From: a bacterium
Lineage (GTDB): Bacteria > Krumholzibacteriota > Krumholzibacteriia > LZORAL124-64-63
Direction of reading: 5' to 3'
Length of the DNA: 58,829 nucleotides
NCBI GenBank assembly: GCA_020440705.1
Contig: JAGRNP010000010.1
Span: forward strand, 1-58,829
A model generated the notes under the pieces. That model saw only the letters and a program-made list of their open reading frames with translations, did not search any database and had not been told where the DNA came from. This document shows, piece after piece, positions 17,344 through 25,822 of the stretch (positions are counted from its first letter, which is position 1; the number at the start of each line of letters is the position of its first letter). Position numbers and translations under genes: made by a program.

Positions 17344-17359
17344 TTTTGTTCAAACAAAA
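17344..17359 (+). promoter_or_regulatory. palindromic candidate operator in the dtxR-feo promoter region
   Basis: TTTTGTT (17344-17350) and AACAAAA (17353-17359) form a perfect inverted repeat with a 2 nt centre, 54 bp before the dtxR-type start, in an AT-rich island of an otherwise very GC-rich sequence. A second shorter pair, TATCA (17278-17282) and TGATA (17295-17299), lies upstream. Either could bind the DtxR-type regulator encoded next. Neither matches the classical IdeR or Fur box closely. Confidence 0.4.
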
Positions 17360-17412
17360 ACTTTTCGGCCGAAGACACAAGCAGGCCCCAACCCGACGAG
17401 GACACACCGGAC

Positions 17413-17964
17413 ATGCCCGCGAACCTGAAGGTCAGCGCCAGCCTCGAGGACTACCTCGAAGCCATCTACCATACGGTGGAGGCCAAGGGCGCCGCGCGGG
17501 CCAAGGACATCGTCATGCGGCTCGGCGTGCACAACTCGTCGGTCACCCAGGCCCTGCGGTCCCTGTCCGAGAAGGAACTCATCAACTACGCCCCCTACGA
17601 CGTCATCACCCTCACCGACCGCGGCGAGCGCATCGCGCTGGACGTGGTGAAGCGGCACACGACGCTGTCCGCGTTCCTGCATAAGGTGCTCGGTCTGCCG
17701 GACACCGATGCCGACGAGGGCGCCTGCCTGATGGAGCACGCCGTCAATCCCCTGATCATGGAGCGCCTGGTCAAGTTCGTGGAGTACTTCGACAAGTGCC
17801 CCCTGAACGACGTGCGCTGGGACGACGAAGTGGGCTTCTTCTGCGGCAAGAGCGACGACGACAAGGGCGGACACAACTGCGGCCGCGACGTGTGCGGCCA
17901 CCCCCTGGACATCGAGGAACTGACCCGCCTGAAGAACGCTTCGGACGGGTCGGCGGAGGAATGA
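17413..17964 (+). CDS. DtxR/MntR-family metal-dependent transcriptional regulator
   Basis: The start at 17413 gives 183 residues. An N-terminal winged helix (about 8-70, recognition helix NSSVTQALRSLSEK) is followed by the dimerisation domain, where Cys105-x2-Glu108-His109 aligns with the DtxR metal ligands. Unusually, the C-terminal part has four more Cys in the pattern Cys129-x14-Cys144-x11-Cys156-x4-Cys161. There is no SH3-like third domain; instead the next gene, feoA, encodes a free SH3-like protein. It heads a dtxR-feoA-feoB operon and probably represses it when Fe(II) is plentiful. Confidence 0.92.
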   Translation: MPANLKVSASLEDYLEAIYHTVEAKGAARAKDIVMRLGVHNSSVTQALRSLSEKELINYAPYDVITLTDRGERIALDVVKRHTTLSAFLHKVLGLPDTDADEGACLMEHAVNPLIMERLVKFVEYFDKCPLNDVRWDDEVGFFCGKSDDDKGGHNCGRDVCGHPLDIEELTRLKNASDGSAEE

Positions 17965-17966
17965 TC

Positions 17967-18185
17967 ATGCCGTTGACGATGGTTCACGAGGGCACCACGG
18001 CCGTGCTCCGGTCGATCGAGGGCGGACGCCAGTTGCGCAGCCGCCTGGCGGCCCTCGGTCTCATGCCCGGCACCGAGCTGGAGGTCGTCCAGAACTCCGG
18101 CCACGGTCCGTTCGTGGTCGCGGTGCGGGGCAGCCGCATCGTCATCGGGCGGGGCATGGCCTCGCGCATCGCCGTCGAACACTGA
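17967..18185 (+). CDS. feoA: FeoA ferrous-iron transport accessory protein
   Basis: This SH3-like protein of 72 residues includes the FeoA pattern GGRQLRSRLAALGLMPGT and a C-terminal IGRGMASRIAVE. ATG codons at 17961 and 17967 are both in frame. GGAGGA at 17955-17960 touches the first but sits about 6 nt from the second, so 17967 is preferred. Starting at 17961 would give an ATGA overlap and two more residues. FeoA acts with FeoB at the inner membrane in Fe(II) uptake. Confidence 0.92.
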   Translation: MPLTMVHEGTTAVLRSIEGGRQLRSRLAALGLMPGTELEVVQNSGHGPFVVAVRGSRIVIGRGMASRIAVEH

Positions 18186-18195
18186 TTCCCGCGCG

Positions 18196-18220
18196 AAGCC
18201 GGTCCCTGCGACCGGCTTTT
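18196..18220 (+). terminator. hairpin between feoA and feoB
   Basis: AAGCCGGTC (18196-18204) and GACCGGCTT (18210-18218) form a perfect 9 bp stem with a 5 nt loop, followed only by TTG. The T-run is too short for a firm intrinsic terminator. It may reduce feoB expression relative to feoA or stabilise the upstream transcript. Confidence 0.45.
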
Positions 18221-18240
18221 GCGGATCCGGAGATTTTGTC

Positions 18241-20430
18241 GTGACAAAAACCGCGGAGCAGGTCTTCACCGTCGCCGTCGCCGGCAATCCCAACGCCGGC
18301 AAGACGACGATCTTCAACAACCTGACGGGAGCCAGGCAGCGCGTCGGCAACTATCCCGGCGTCACGGTCGAGTGGAAGGAGGGTTCCTGCAGGCGCGGCG
18401 ACCTGGCCCTCAAGCTCGTCGATCTGCCCGGCACCTACAGCCTGACCGCGTACTCCGAAGAGGAGCTGGTCGCCCGCGACTATCTCCTGAACCGCACCCC
18501 CGACGTGGTGGTCGACGTCGTCGACGCCTCGAACCTCGAGCGCAACCTCTTCCTCACCACGGAACTCCTCGAGATCGGCTGCCCGGTCATCGTCGTGCTG
18601 AACATGGCCGACGTGGCCCGCGACCGCGGCTTCCAGATCGACATCGCCGGCCTCTCCGAGCGGCTCGGCGTGCCGGTGGTGCCGGCGGTGGGCAACCGCG
18701 GCGAGGGCATGGACGACATCATCGAGGCCGTCAGCCGCGTCATGGCGAGCACGGCCTCGTTGCCCGGCCCGGCCGAGCAGTGCCGCGACGCCGGGCCCGG
18801 CCCGGCCTCGTTCGCGTCGGCCCAGGCGGGCGAACGCCGGGCAAGGGTCGATTTCGGCCCCGTCGTCGAGGGCCTCGTCGAACGCATCACACCCTATCTG
18901 CCCCCCAGCCCGCACCAGCGCTGGCAGGCCCTGAAGCTCATCGAGTCCGACCCGCAGGTGCTCGGCTCCCTCATCGAGCCCGGGGCCCGCGAGGCCGTGC
19001 TCGGCCTGGTCGCCGAGTTCCAGGCCGACCTGACCGACGAGCCCGACATCATGATGGCCCGCCGGCGCTACGAGCATCTCGGCGCCGTATGCGCCGCCGT
19101 CTGCCGCCAGCCCGGCGAGCGCCGCGTCACGCGCAGCGACCGGATCGACCGCGTGGTCATGCATCCGGTGTGGGGCGTGCCCATCTTCCTGGCGACCATG
19201 TACATCGTCTTCACCCTGACCTTCACCGTCGGCACCCCGTTCATGGACCTCATCGACCAGGGCTTCGGCTGGCTCGCCGACACCCTGCTGCGCGTGTGGC
19301 CCGCGGGCCAGGCCGAGCACCTGCAGTCGCTCGTGGTCGACGGCGTCATCGGCGGCGTGGGCGGCGTCATCGTGTTCCTGCCCAACATCGTGCTGCTGTT
19401 CCTGGCCATCGCCGTCCTCGAGGGCACCGGCTACATGGCGCGGGCGGCCTTCGTCATGGACCGCTTCATGTCCAAGGTCGGCCTGCACGGCAAGAGCTTC
19501 ATTCCCCTGCTCATCGGCTTCGGCTGCACGGTGCCGGCGATCATGGCCACCCGCACCCTCGAGACCCGCCGCGACCGCATCATCACCATGATGGTGCTGC
19601 CGCTGATGAGCTGCGGCGCGCGCCTGCCCATCTACGCCCTGATGATCCCCGCCTTCTTCGCGCCGAAGTGGCAGGGGCCGGTGCTCTGGATCATCTACGT
19701 CACGGGCATCCTGCTGGCCATGGGCGGCGCCATGCTGCTGCGCTCGACGATGTTCCGCGGCGAGACGACACCGTTCCTGATGGAACTGCCGCCCTACCGC
19801 ATGCCGACCGCCGCGAGCCTCCTGGTGCAGATGTGGACGCGCGCCTGGCTGTACGTGAAGAAGGCCGGCACGGTGATCCTCGGCGCCGCGGTCATCCTCT
19901 GGTTCCTGACCTACTTCCCCAAGCCGCCCGCCGACTACGTGCCGCCGAGCGACTTCGACCGCGCCGAGGTGGCGGCCGGCACGACCTTCGGCCAGCTCAC
20001 GGACGCCGACGAGATCCAGGCCGCCGAGCTCTCCTACAGCATCGCGGGCCGGGTCGGCCGCGTGCTCGAGCCGCTCATCAAACCCATCGGGTTCGACTGG
20101 CGCATCGGCACCGCGCTGGTGGGGGCCACCGCGGCCAAGGAGGTCTTCGTCGCCCAGATGGGCATCGTCTTCGCCGTGGGCGAGGCCGACGAGACGAGCG
20201 ACCACCTGCGCCAGCGCCTGCGCGACCGCTACTCGCAGCTGGTGGGCTTCTGCATCATGCTCTTCGCGCTGATCTCGACCCCGTGCATCGCCACCTTCGC
20301 CATCACGCGCCAGGAGGCGGGCTCGGTGAAATGGGCCCTGGCCCAGACCATCGGTCTGACCACCCTCGCCTGGATCATGACCTTCCTCGTCTACCAGGGC
20401 GGCCTGCTGCTGGGCTGGGGGGTGGCGTGA
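18241..20430 (+). CDS. feoB: FeoB ferrous iron transporter
   Basis: This 729-residue protein starts with GTG at 18241, with GGAG 9 nt upstream. An N-terminal G domain has the P-loop GNPNAGKTT (about 15-23), the G3 motif DLPGTYS and G4 NMAD. A helical GDI region and a C-terminal polytopic membrane domain with the duplicated Gate motifs follow. It moves Fe(II) into the cytosol under low-oxygen conditions. It lies after dtxR and feoA and overlaps the next small gene by one base (TGATG at 20428-20432). Confidence 0.97.
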   Translation: MTKTAEQVFTVAVAGNPNAGKTTIFNNLTGARQRVGNYPGVTVEWKEGSCRRGDLALKLVDLPGTYSLTAYSEEELVARDYLLNRTPDVVVDVVDASNLERNLFLTTELLEIGCPVIVVLNMADVARDRGFQIDIAGLSERLGVPVVPAVGNRGEGMDDIIEAVSRVMASTASLPGPAEQCRDAGPGPASFASAQAGERRARVDFGPVVEGLVERITPYLPPSPHQRWQALKLIESDPQVLGSLIEPGAREAVLGLVAEFQADLTDEPDIMMARRRYEHLGAVCAAVCRQPGERRVTRSDRIDRVVMHPVWGVPIFLATMYIVFTLTFTVGTPFMDLIDQGFGWLADTLLRVWPAGQAEHLQSLVVDGVIGGVGGVIVFLPNIVLLFLAIAVLEGTGYMARAAFVMDRFMSKVGLHGKSFIPLLIGFGCTVPAIMATRTLETRRDRIITMMVLPLMSCGARLPIYALMIPAFFAPKWQGPVLWIIYVTGILLAMGGAMLLRSTMFRGETTPFLMELPPYRMPTAASLLVQMWTRAWLYVKKAGTVILGAAVILWFLTYFPKPPADYVPPSDFDRAEVAAGTTFGQLTDADEIQAAELSYSIAGRVGRVLEPLIKPIGFDWRIGTALVGATAAKEVFVAQMGIVFAVGEADETSDHLRQRLRDRYSQLVGFCIMLFALISTPCIATFAITRQEAGSVKWALAQTIGLTTLAWIMTFLVYQGGLLLGWGVA

Positions 20431-20741
20431 TGGTCTTCACCGTCGAGAACATCGTCATCGGCGTGGTCGTGGCCGGCACCGTGGCCTGGGCCGTGCGTGC
20501 GGGCGTGCGCTCGGTGCGCAAGACCGGCGGCTGCTCGTCGTGCGCCACATCCGGCGACTGCCCCCTCAGCAACGACCCCGAGGCCCTCGACCGCATCGCC
20601 CGCGGCGAGGAGATGGCCCCGCCCACGGCCTGCCGCGCCGTTCCGCGGGAGTGGATCGAACTCGGCGCCCTGCCCGACGGGTCGGCAGCCGGGTCCGGAG
20701 CCGCCCCGGACGCCGCCTCCACCCGCCCGCCCCGGGCCTGA
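20430..20741 (+). CDS. FeoB-associated Cys-rich membrane protein
   Basis: The ATG at 20430 shares its A with the feoB stop codon, giving 103 residues. It has one N-terminal membrane segment (about 5-25) and a small Cys cluster CSSCATSGDC (residues about 34-43), followed by an Ala/Pro-rich tail with one more Cys. Small Cys-rich proteins of this kind commonly follow feoB in anaerobes and are thought to assist FeoB, perhaps by passing iron. It closes the feo operon. Confidence 0.82.
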   Translation: MVFTVENIVIGVVVAGTVAWAVRAGVRSVRKTGGCSSCATSGDCPLSNDPEALDRIARGEEMAPPTACRAVPREWIELGALPDGSAAGSGAAPDAASTRPPRA

Positions 20742-20846
20742 GGCCTCGAAAACCTACAGTTCCGGCGCGATCTGCCGATCTGGGAGGAAACCGAAACGGG
20801 CGTCCGCCGTCCGCCGGCGCCCCTCCTCCGACGAGAGCGGATCGGC

Positions 20847-22769
20847 ATGCTCAAGACCTCCCACCAGGGCCTGTACCGCAACCTGTTCAAGAGCGCGAAG
20901 GTGGCCATCTTCGTGGTCGAGGGCGAGCACGGCGTCGTCATCGACAGCAACGTGCGGGCCGCCGAGCTGATGGGGGTCCGGCGCGAGGACCTCATCGGGA
21001 AATTCGTGGTCGACCTCTTCCCCGCCGACCTGCGCCCTCCCGTGAAGGACACCCTGGAAGACCTCTGGGACGAAGACGGCGTCTGTGGCTACGGCTGCCG
21101 CCTGCTGACCCCCACGGGCGCCGAGGTTCCCGTGCGCCTGGCCACCAGCGTCGTGGTCCAGGACGACCTCGCCTATCTCGCCATCTTCGCCCGGCCGGAC
21201 GACGCCCGCTCCGACGAGGACCAGGTGCGCCTGCAGGAAGAGCTGCGCAAGGCCATCGAGACCGCGAATCGCCACGCGGACGAGGCGCGACGGGCGGTCG
21301 AGGGCAAGGCCCGCTTCGTGACCCAGCTCACCCACGAACTGCGCACGCCCCTGAATGGCCTGATCGGCATGTCGGCGCTGCTGTCGGAGATGGACCTCGA
21401 GGGCGAGGCGCGGCGCACCGCCGACAACGTCGCGGCCAGCGCCCAGTCCCTGCTCGACCTGGTCAACGACGTGCTCGACTTCGCCCGCGTCGAGGCGGGC
21501 AAGGCGCCGCTGCGCCGCAGTCCCTTCCATCTCGAGGACCTGCTGCGCGGCGTGCTCGGGACCTTCGCCGCCCAGGCCGTCGATCAGGAGGTGCGCTGCG
21601 AGCTGCAGCTCGACCGCGAACTGGCGCCGTGGCTCCTCGGCGACGGCGGACGGCTGCGCCAGGTCATGGTGAACCTGCTCGGCAACGCCCTGCGGGGCAC
21701 GTCCGGCGGGACGGTGACCATCGAGGCCGTGCCCGTGGACGATCGCGTCCGCATCTCGGTCACGGACACCGGCTGCGGCATTGCCGACGCCGATCTGGGC
21801 CGGATCTTCGAAGGCAGCGAGGGCGGGAAGTCGCCTTCGGGCGGCACGGGCCTCGGCCTGGCCATCAGCCGCGATCTCGTCGCGCGCATGGGGGGGCAAC
21901 TCGAGGTGACCAGCCGGGAAGGCTGGGGTTCGACCTTCACCTTCTCCCTCGAGCTGCCGGCCACCGTGGAGCCCGCCGTTCCGCAGCCCGGCGTGGCGCA
22001 GCTGCGCGACCGCGCCGTCGAGGAGTTCGCGGCCAGCGCCTTCGCCGACAAGCCCCGCAACCTGCGCATCCTCCTCGCCGAGGACAACAAGGTGAACCAG
22101 ACCGTCGCCCTGGGCATGATGCGCAAGCTCGGGCACGAGGGAACCGCCGTCGACGACGGCCGTCACGCCCTCATGGCCCTCGCCTCGGGCGACTACGACG
22201 TCGTGTTCATGGATCTGCAGATGCCCGAGCTGGGCGGCCTCGAGACGACGCGCCGCATCCGCGCCGGGGAGGCGGGCGAGCGCTACCGGGACATCCCCAT
22301 CGTGGCCATGACCGGACACGCCACCCGCCGCGACCGGCAGGCCTGCATCGAGGCGGGCATGAACGGCTACGTGGCCAAGCCCATCAGCAGCGAGCGCATC
22401 GACGAGGCCATCGACCAGCTCTCGACCTTCGGCGGTGTCGAGGACAGCCGCGGTGCCCCGTTCACGCCCGTCAAGCTCATCAGCCAGATGAACGGCGACA
22501 CCGATCTGGCCGCCGAGATCCTCGGCGTGTTCCGCGAGGACACCGCGGCACGCCTGACCCGCATCGCCGACGCCCTGTGCAACTACGCCTTCGAGGCCGT
22601 CGTCCACGAGGCGCGCGCCATCGAGGGCGGCGCCCTGAACGTGTGCGCGGAGATCATGGTGAACCTGTCGCGCGAGCTGCTGCGTGCCGCCGAGCAGAAG
22701 GAGAACGAGTCGGCCGAAGCCCTCGTCGCCGAGATGCGGGGTGAATTGACGGGCATGGTCATCGACTAG
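20847..22769 (+). CDS. hybrid sensor histidine kinase (PAS-HisKA-HATPase-REC) with an HPt-like tail
   Basis: This 640-residue soluble protein starts at 20847. Its domains in order are PAS (about 12-115), coiled coil (about 120-155), HisKA with His163 in LTHELRTPLNG, HATPase (N box NLLGNAL, G boxes DTGCGI and GTGLGL), a receiver domain (about 410-530) with phospho-Asp456 (FMDLQMPE), and a C-terminal HPt-like helical domain (about 545-640). In that last domain the region aligning with HxLKG reads ARAIEGGALNV, so Arg590 stands where the phospho-His should be and Glu replaces the Lys. The relay's final His is thus apparently missing. The stop codon overlaps that of the convergent amidase gene. 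Confidence 0.9.
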   Translation: MLKTSHQGLYRNLFKSAKVAIFVVEGEHGVVIDSNVRAAELMGVRREDLIGKFVVDLFPADLRPPVKDTLEDLWDEDGVCGYGCRLLTPTGAEVPVRLATSVVVQDDLAYLAIFARPDDARSDEDQVRLQEELRKAIETANRHADEARRAVEGKARFVTQLTHELRTPLNGLIGMSALLSEMDLEGEARRTADNVAASAQSLLDLVNDVLDFARVEAGKAPLRRSPFHLEDLLRGVLGTFAAQAVDQEVRCELQLDRELAPWLLGDGGRLRQVMVNLLGNALRGTSGGTVTIEAVPVDDRVRISVTDTGCGIADADLGRIFEGSEGGKSPSGGTGLGLAISRDLVARMGGQLEVTSREGWGSTFTFSLELPATVEPAVPQPGVAQLRDRAVEEFAASAFADKPRNLRILLAEDNKVNQTVALGMMRKLGHEGTAVDDGRHALMALASGDYDVVFMDLQMPELGGLETTRRIRAGEAGERYRDIPIVAMTGHATRRDRQACIEAGMNGYVAKPISSERIDEAIDQLSTFGGVEDSRGAPFTPVKLISQMNGDTDLAAEILGVFREDTAARLTRIADALCNYAFEAVVHEARAIEGGALNVCAEIMVNLSRELLRAAEQKENESAEALVAEMRGELTGMVID

Positions 22770-24445
22770 CCGGCACCGCCGAATCCCGGCGGATGCCGCC
22801 GGTGCCACTCCGTCGCCTGCTCGTACGCCCGGGCCACCGCCATGACGGTGGCCTCGTCGTACAGACGCCCCACGAAGCCGATCGAGTGGGGTGCGTTCTC
22901 CTCCCGGAAGCCGGCCGGCACCACCACCTGCGGGTGCCCCGTCAGGTTCGTCAGCAGCAGGTTGGGGCCCGCGAAGCTGGGCGTCACGTACACGTCGACC
23001 TCCCGGAACACCCGCGCCATCATCTCCATCAGCGCCACGCGGTGCCGGTTGGCCTGGATGTACTCGACCGCCGGAATGAACTGGGCCGCACGGAACACGT
23101 TCGGCCAGGCGTTGCGCACCTGGCGCGCGAGCTCGTCGTCCCGGCCGGACAGGGTGAGTTCCTGGAACGCGGCGGCGGCCTCGGCCGAGAGCACGAAGCC
23201 GAGGTCGTAGAGGTCGAAGCCGAGCTCGTCCACCGGCAGTTCGATGGGCACGAGATCGGCGCCGGCGCGCCGCAGCACGTCGAGGGCGGCGGAATCGAGG
23301 TCGGCCCCCGCGTACTCCTCGGCGAAGGCGCTCGCCACGTAGCCGATCCGCAGTCCGGCGAGCCCGCGCCGGGCGTCGAAAGCGAACGGCCGGTCGACGG
23401 TCGTGGGATCGAGCAGGTCGCGCCCGTGGATGGCGTCGAAGACCAGGGCGCAGTCCTCCACCGAGCGGGCGATGGGCCCGAGCTTGTCCATGGACCAGCT
23501 CAGGGCCATGGCGCCGTGGCGACTCACCCGGCCGAACGTGGGGCGCAGGCCGGTCACGCCGCAGCGCGTGCTCGGCGAGACGATCGAGCCCCACGTCTCC
23601 GACCCGATGGCGAAGGGCACCAGCCCCGCCGAGACCGCCGCCGCCGACCCTGCCGACGAGCCGCTGCTGCCCTGTGCGGGATTCCACGGATTGCGGGTCA
23701 TGCCGCCGAACCACACGTCGCCCCAGGCCAGGGCGCCGAGGCTGAGCTTGGCCACGAGCACCGCGCCGCGCTCCTCGAGCAGGGCCACCACCGTGGCGTC
23801 CTCGTCGAACTCCTGGTGGCGGTACGGCTCGGCGCCCCACGTCGTCGGCGCGCCGGCGACCGCCAGCAGGTCCTTCGCCCCGAACGGGATGCCGTGCAGC
23901 GGGCCGAGGTCCTCGCCCCGGGCGAGCATCGCGTCGAGCTCGCGGGCCTGGGCGCGGGCGCGATCGGGCAGCGGCGTCACCACGCAGTGCAGCTCCGGGT
24001 CGTACCGCCCGAGCCGGGCCAGGGCCAGGTTCGTCAGTTCCAGGCACGTCACCTGTCCGGTATGGACCAGCGCCGAGAGCTCCGTGATCGAGGCGAACGC
24101 CAGCTCGTCCAGGTCGGCCGGCCGGACCACTTCGGGCGCGGGCGACCACCGCGGGGGGCCGTCAGCGAGCCCGGCGGTCGGTCCGGTCAGGAGTTCAGGA
24201 TCGAAACGCAGCGCCGGCCGCATCGCGTTCGGGGGCAGCGCCTCCCGCAGACGGCGGTAGCTGTCGCGCTGCTCGACCAGATCGGAATTCATCGAATCGA
24301 CCTCGGCCTCGGTCATGGCGAGGCCGAGCACTTCGGCGGCGCCCGCGACGTCGCGGCGGGCGAACCTTTCGTCGGGGTTCGTCTCGCCGCAGCCGGCGAA
24401 GGGGAGAACGGCGAGCACAACGAGGCAGGCGACGGCACGACGCAT
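22766..24445 (-). CDS. amidase-signature family lipoprotein
   Basis: This 559-residue protein begins with a lipoprotein signal (LPFAGC, Cys about 19), so it is probably anchored on the periplasmic side of a membrane. The amidase-signature triad is visible: Lys191 in PFGAKDL, the cis-Ser in QGSSGSSAGSAAAV (about 263-264), and nucleophile Ser287 in GSETWGSIVSP. Residues after 100 match the family length. It would hydrolyse an amide, but the substrate cannot be read from sequence. It lies 79 nt downstream of rho on the same strand. Its TAG stop overlaps the hybrid-kinase TAG within a CTAG palindrome. Confidence 0.92.
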   Translation of the reverse strand: MRRAVACLVVLAVLPFAGCGETNPDERFARRDVAGAAEVLGLAMTEAEVDSMNSDLVEQRDSYRRLREALPPNAMRPALRFDPELLTGPTAGLADGPPRWSPAPEVVRPADLDELAFASITELSALVHTGQVTCLELTNLALARLGRYDPELHCVVTPLPDRARAQARELDAMLARGEDLGPLHGIPFGAKDLLAVAGAPTTWGAEPYRHQEFDEDATVVALLEERGAVLVAKLSLGALAWGDVWFGGMTRNPWNPAQGSSGSSAGSAAAVSAGLVPFAIGSETWGSIVSPSTRCGVTGLRPTFGRVSRHGAMALSWSMDKLGPIARSVEDCALVFDAIHGRDLLDPTTVDRPFAFDARRGLAGLRIGYVASAFAEEYAGADLDSAALDVLRRAGADLVPIELPVDELGFDLYDLGFVLSAEAAAAFQELTLSGRDDELARQVRNAWPNVFRAAQFIPAVEYIQANRHRVALMEMMARVFREVDVYVTPSFAGPNLLLTNLTGHPQVVVPAGFREENAPHSIGFVGRLYDEATVMAVARAYEQATEWHRRHPPGFGGAG

Positions 24446-24524
24446 GGCGGACCTTTCGGCTGGAGTGGCGGCGTGATTGTCGACGAAGCGGAGGGGGCGG
24501 TCAACGGGGACGCGCGGCGTCCGG

Positions 24525-25637
24525 TCAGTCCCCGCCGATCCCCTTCAGCAGTGCCGCGTTGTCGGGGTACTTGTCGAGCAGCTTGAGCATGCCCTCCATG
24601 CCGCTCTTCGGGTCGACGGCCACCGCGCGCCGCCGCAGCAGCGTCAGGGCGTGGTAGGCGTCCTCGTCGAAGAGCAGGTCGTCGCGGCGGGTGCCGCTCT
24701 GGCGCACGTCGATGGCGGGGTAGATGCGGTTCTCGGCCAGCATGCGGCTCAGCACGATCTCGCAGTTGCCGGTGCCCTTGAACTCCTCGAAGATCATGTC
24801 GTCCATGCGGCTGCCCGTGTCCACGAGCGCGGTCGCGATCACCGTCAGCGAACCGCCGCCCTCGATGTTCCGCGCCATGCCGAAGAACTTGCGCGGGATC
24901 TCCAGCGCCCGCGAGTCGAGTCCGCCGCTCATGGTCCGGCCCGAACCCTTGCCGCTCTGGTTGAAGGCCCGCCCCATGCGCGTGATGCTGTCCACGAGCA
25001 CGACCACGTCGTGGTGGCACTCCACTTCGCGCACCGCCTGGGAGATGGCCATCTGCGCCAGGCGCACGTGGTCGGCCACGCTCTGGTCGGCGCTGCTGGC
25101 GAGCACCTCGGCATCGGTGGCGCGCCGGAAGTGGGTGACCTCTTCGGGCCGCTCGTCGATCAGCAGCACCACGACGCGGGTCTCCGGCGAATCCTCGCGG
25201 ATGGCGTGGGCCAGGTTCTCCAGGATGGTCGTCTTGCCGGCCTTGGGGGGCGAGACGATGAGGCCGCGCGTGCCCCGGGCGATGGGTGCGATCAGGTCGA
25301 TGATGCGCATGGACGGGTTGCCGTCCCTGCCGAGGTCGAAGCGCCGCTCGGGGTTGAGCGCCGTCATGTCGGTCAGGGCCCGCCGCTGCGCGAACTCCTG
25401 GGGCGAAACGCCGCACACCGCGTCGACCCGTTCGAGCCGCAGGCCCTTGCGGCCCTTGCCGACGGGGCCCGTCACCAGCGCCCCGGTCGAGAGGTTGAAC
25501 TTCTGGATCACCGCCTGCGGGACGAAGGGATCGTCGCGGTCGGGCGCGAACGAGCGGGCGGGGTCGCGCAGGAAGCCGCCGCCTTTCTGCATCACTTCGA
25601 GAACCCCGGTGACGGGGCTGGTCGTGTTTTCGGGCAT
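24525..25637 (-). CDS. rho: transcription termination factor Rho, short form
   Basis: The ATG at 25637 (MPENTT) gives 370 residues. An in-frame ATG 48 bp upstream would add a Pro/Arg-rich stretch not typical of Rho. The protein begins directly at the RNA-binding cold-shock-like domain (GVLEVMQKGGGFLRD) and lacks the usual N-terminal helical Rho_N part. The ATPase domain is complete, with Walker A PPKAGKTT, Walker B VVLVDSITRMGRAFN, and the R-loop region SGKGSGRTMSGG. It should be a hexameric RNA-DNA translocase ending transcription. Confidence 0.95.
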   Translation of the reverse strand: MPENTTSPVTGVLEVMQKGGGFLRDPARSFAPDRDDPFVPQAVIQKFNLSTGALVTGPVGKGRKGLRLERVDAVCGVSPQEFAQRRALTDMTALNPERRFDLGRDGNPSMRIIDLIAPIARGTRGLIVSPPKAGKTTILENLAHAIREDSPETRVVVLLIDERPEEVTHFRRATDAEVLASSADQSVADHVRLAQMAISQAVREVECHHDVVVLVDSITRMGRAFNQSGKGSGRTMSGGLDSRALEIPRKFFGMARNIEGGGSLTVIATALVDTGSRMDDMIFEEFKGTGNCEIVLSRMLAENRIYPAIDVRQSGTRRDDLLFDEDAYHALTLLRRRAVAVDPKSGMEGMLKLLDKYPDNAALLKGIGGD

Positions 25638-25737
25638 CGGGAAACCGATCCTGCTGAGGGGCCGGGGTGGTGGTCGGCCAAACATACGGCAACAGCGTGC
25701 CCGCGGACAGGATTTTTCGAGGCCGGGACGCTCCCCA

Positions 25738-25788
25738 TTCGGGCTCGACGGGAAAGCGCGCGGTCCCTAGTATCGGGCCGTTCCCCCG
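25738..25788 (+). repeat. intergenic repeat, copy A
   Basis: This stretch between rho and the YciI-like gene resembles 29320-29370. Both share TCGACGGG, then AAGC, then ATCGGGCCGTT followed by CCCCG. Read as a promoter, TCGACG (25745-25750) and TAGTAT (25768-25773) are 17 bp apart, so the repeat may be a promoter-bearing element for the YciI-like gene. Confidence 0.5.
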
Positions 25789-25822
25789 CACCAGGCGACC
25801 ACGATCCGCAGCGGAGCCGCAG

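Noticed and set aside
20754-24149. Very long open frames antisense to real genes, such as 20754-24149, 29237-32017, 35431-38352 and 18142-20205 on the minus strand
   Set aside because: High GC at third positions removes stop codons from the opposite strand. Their proteins are Arg/His/Val-rich with no family match, and the sense strands carry clear enzymes.
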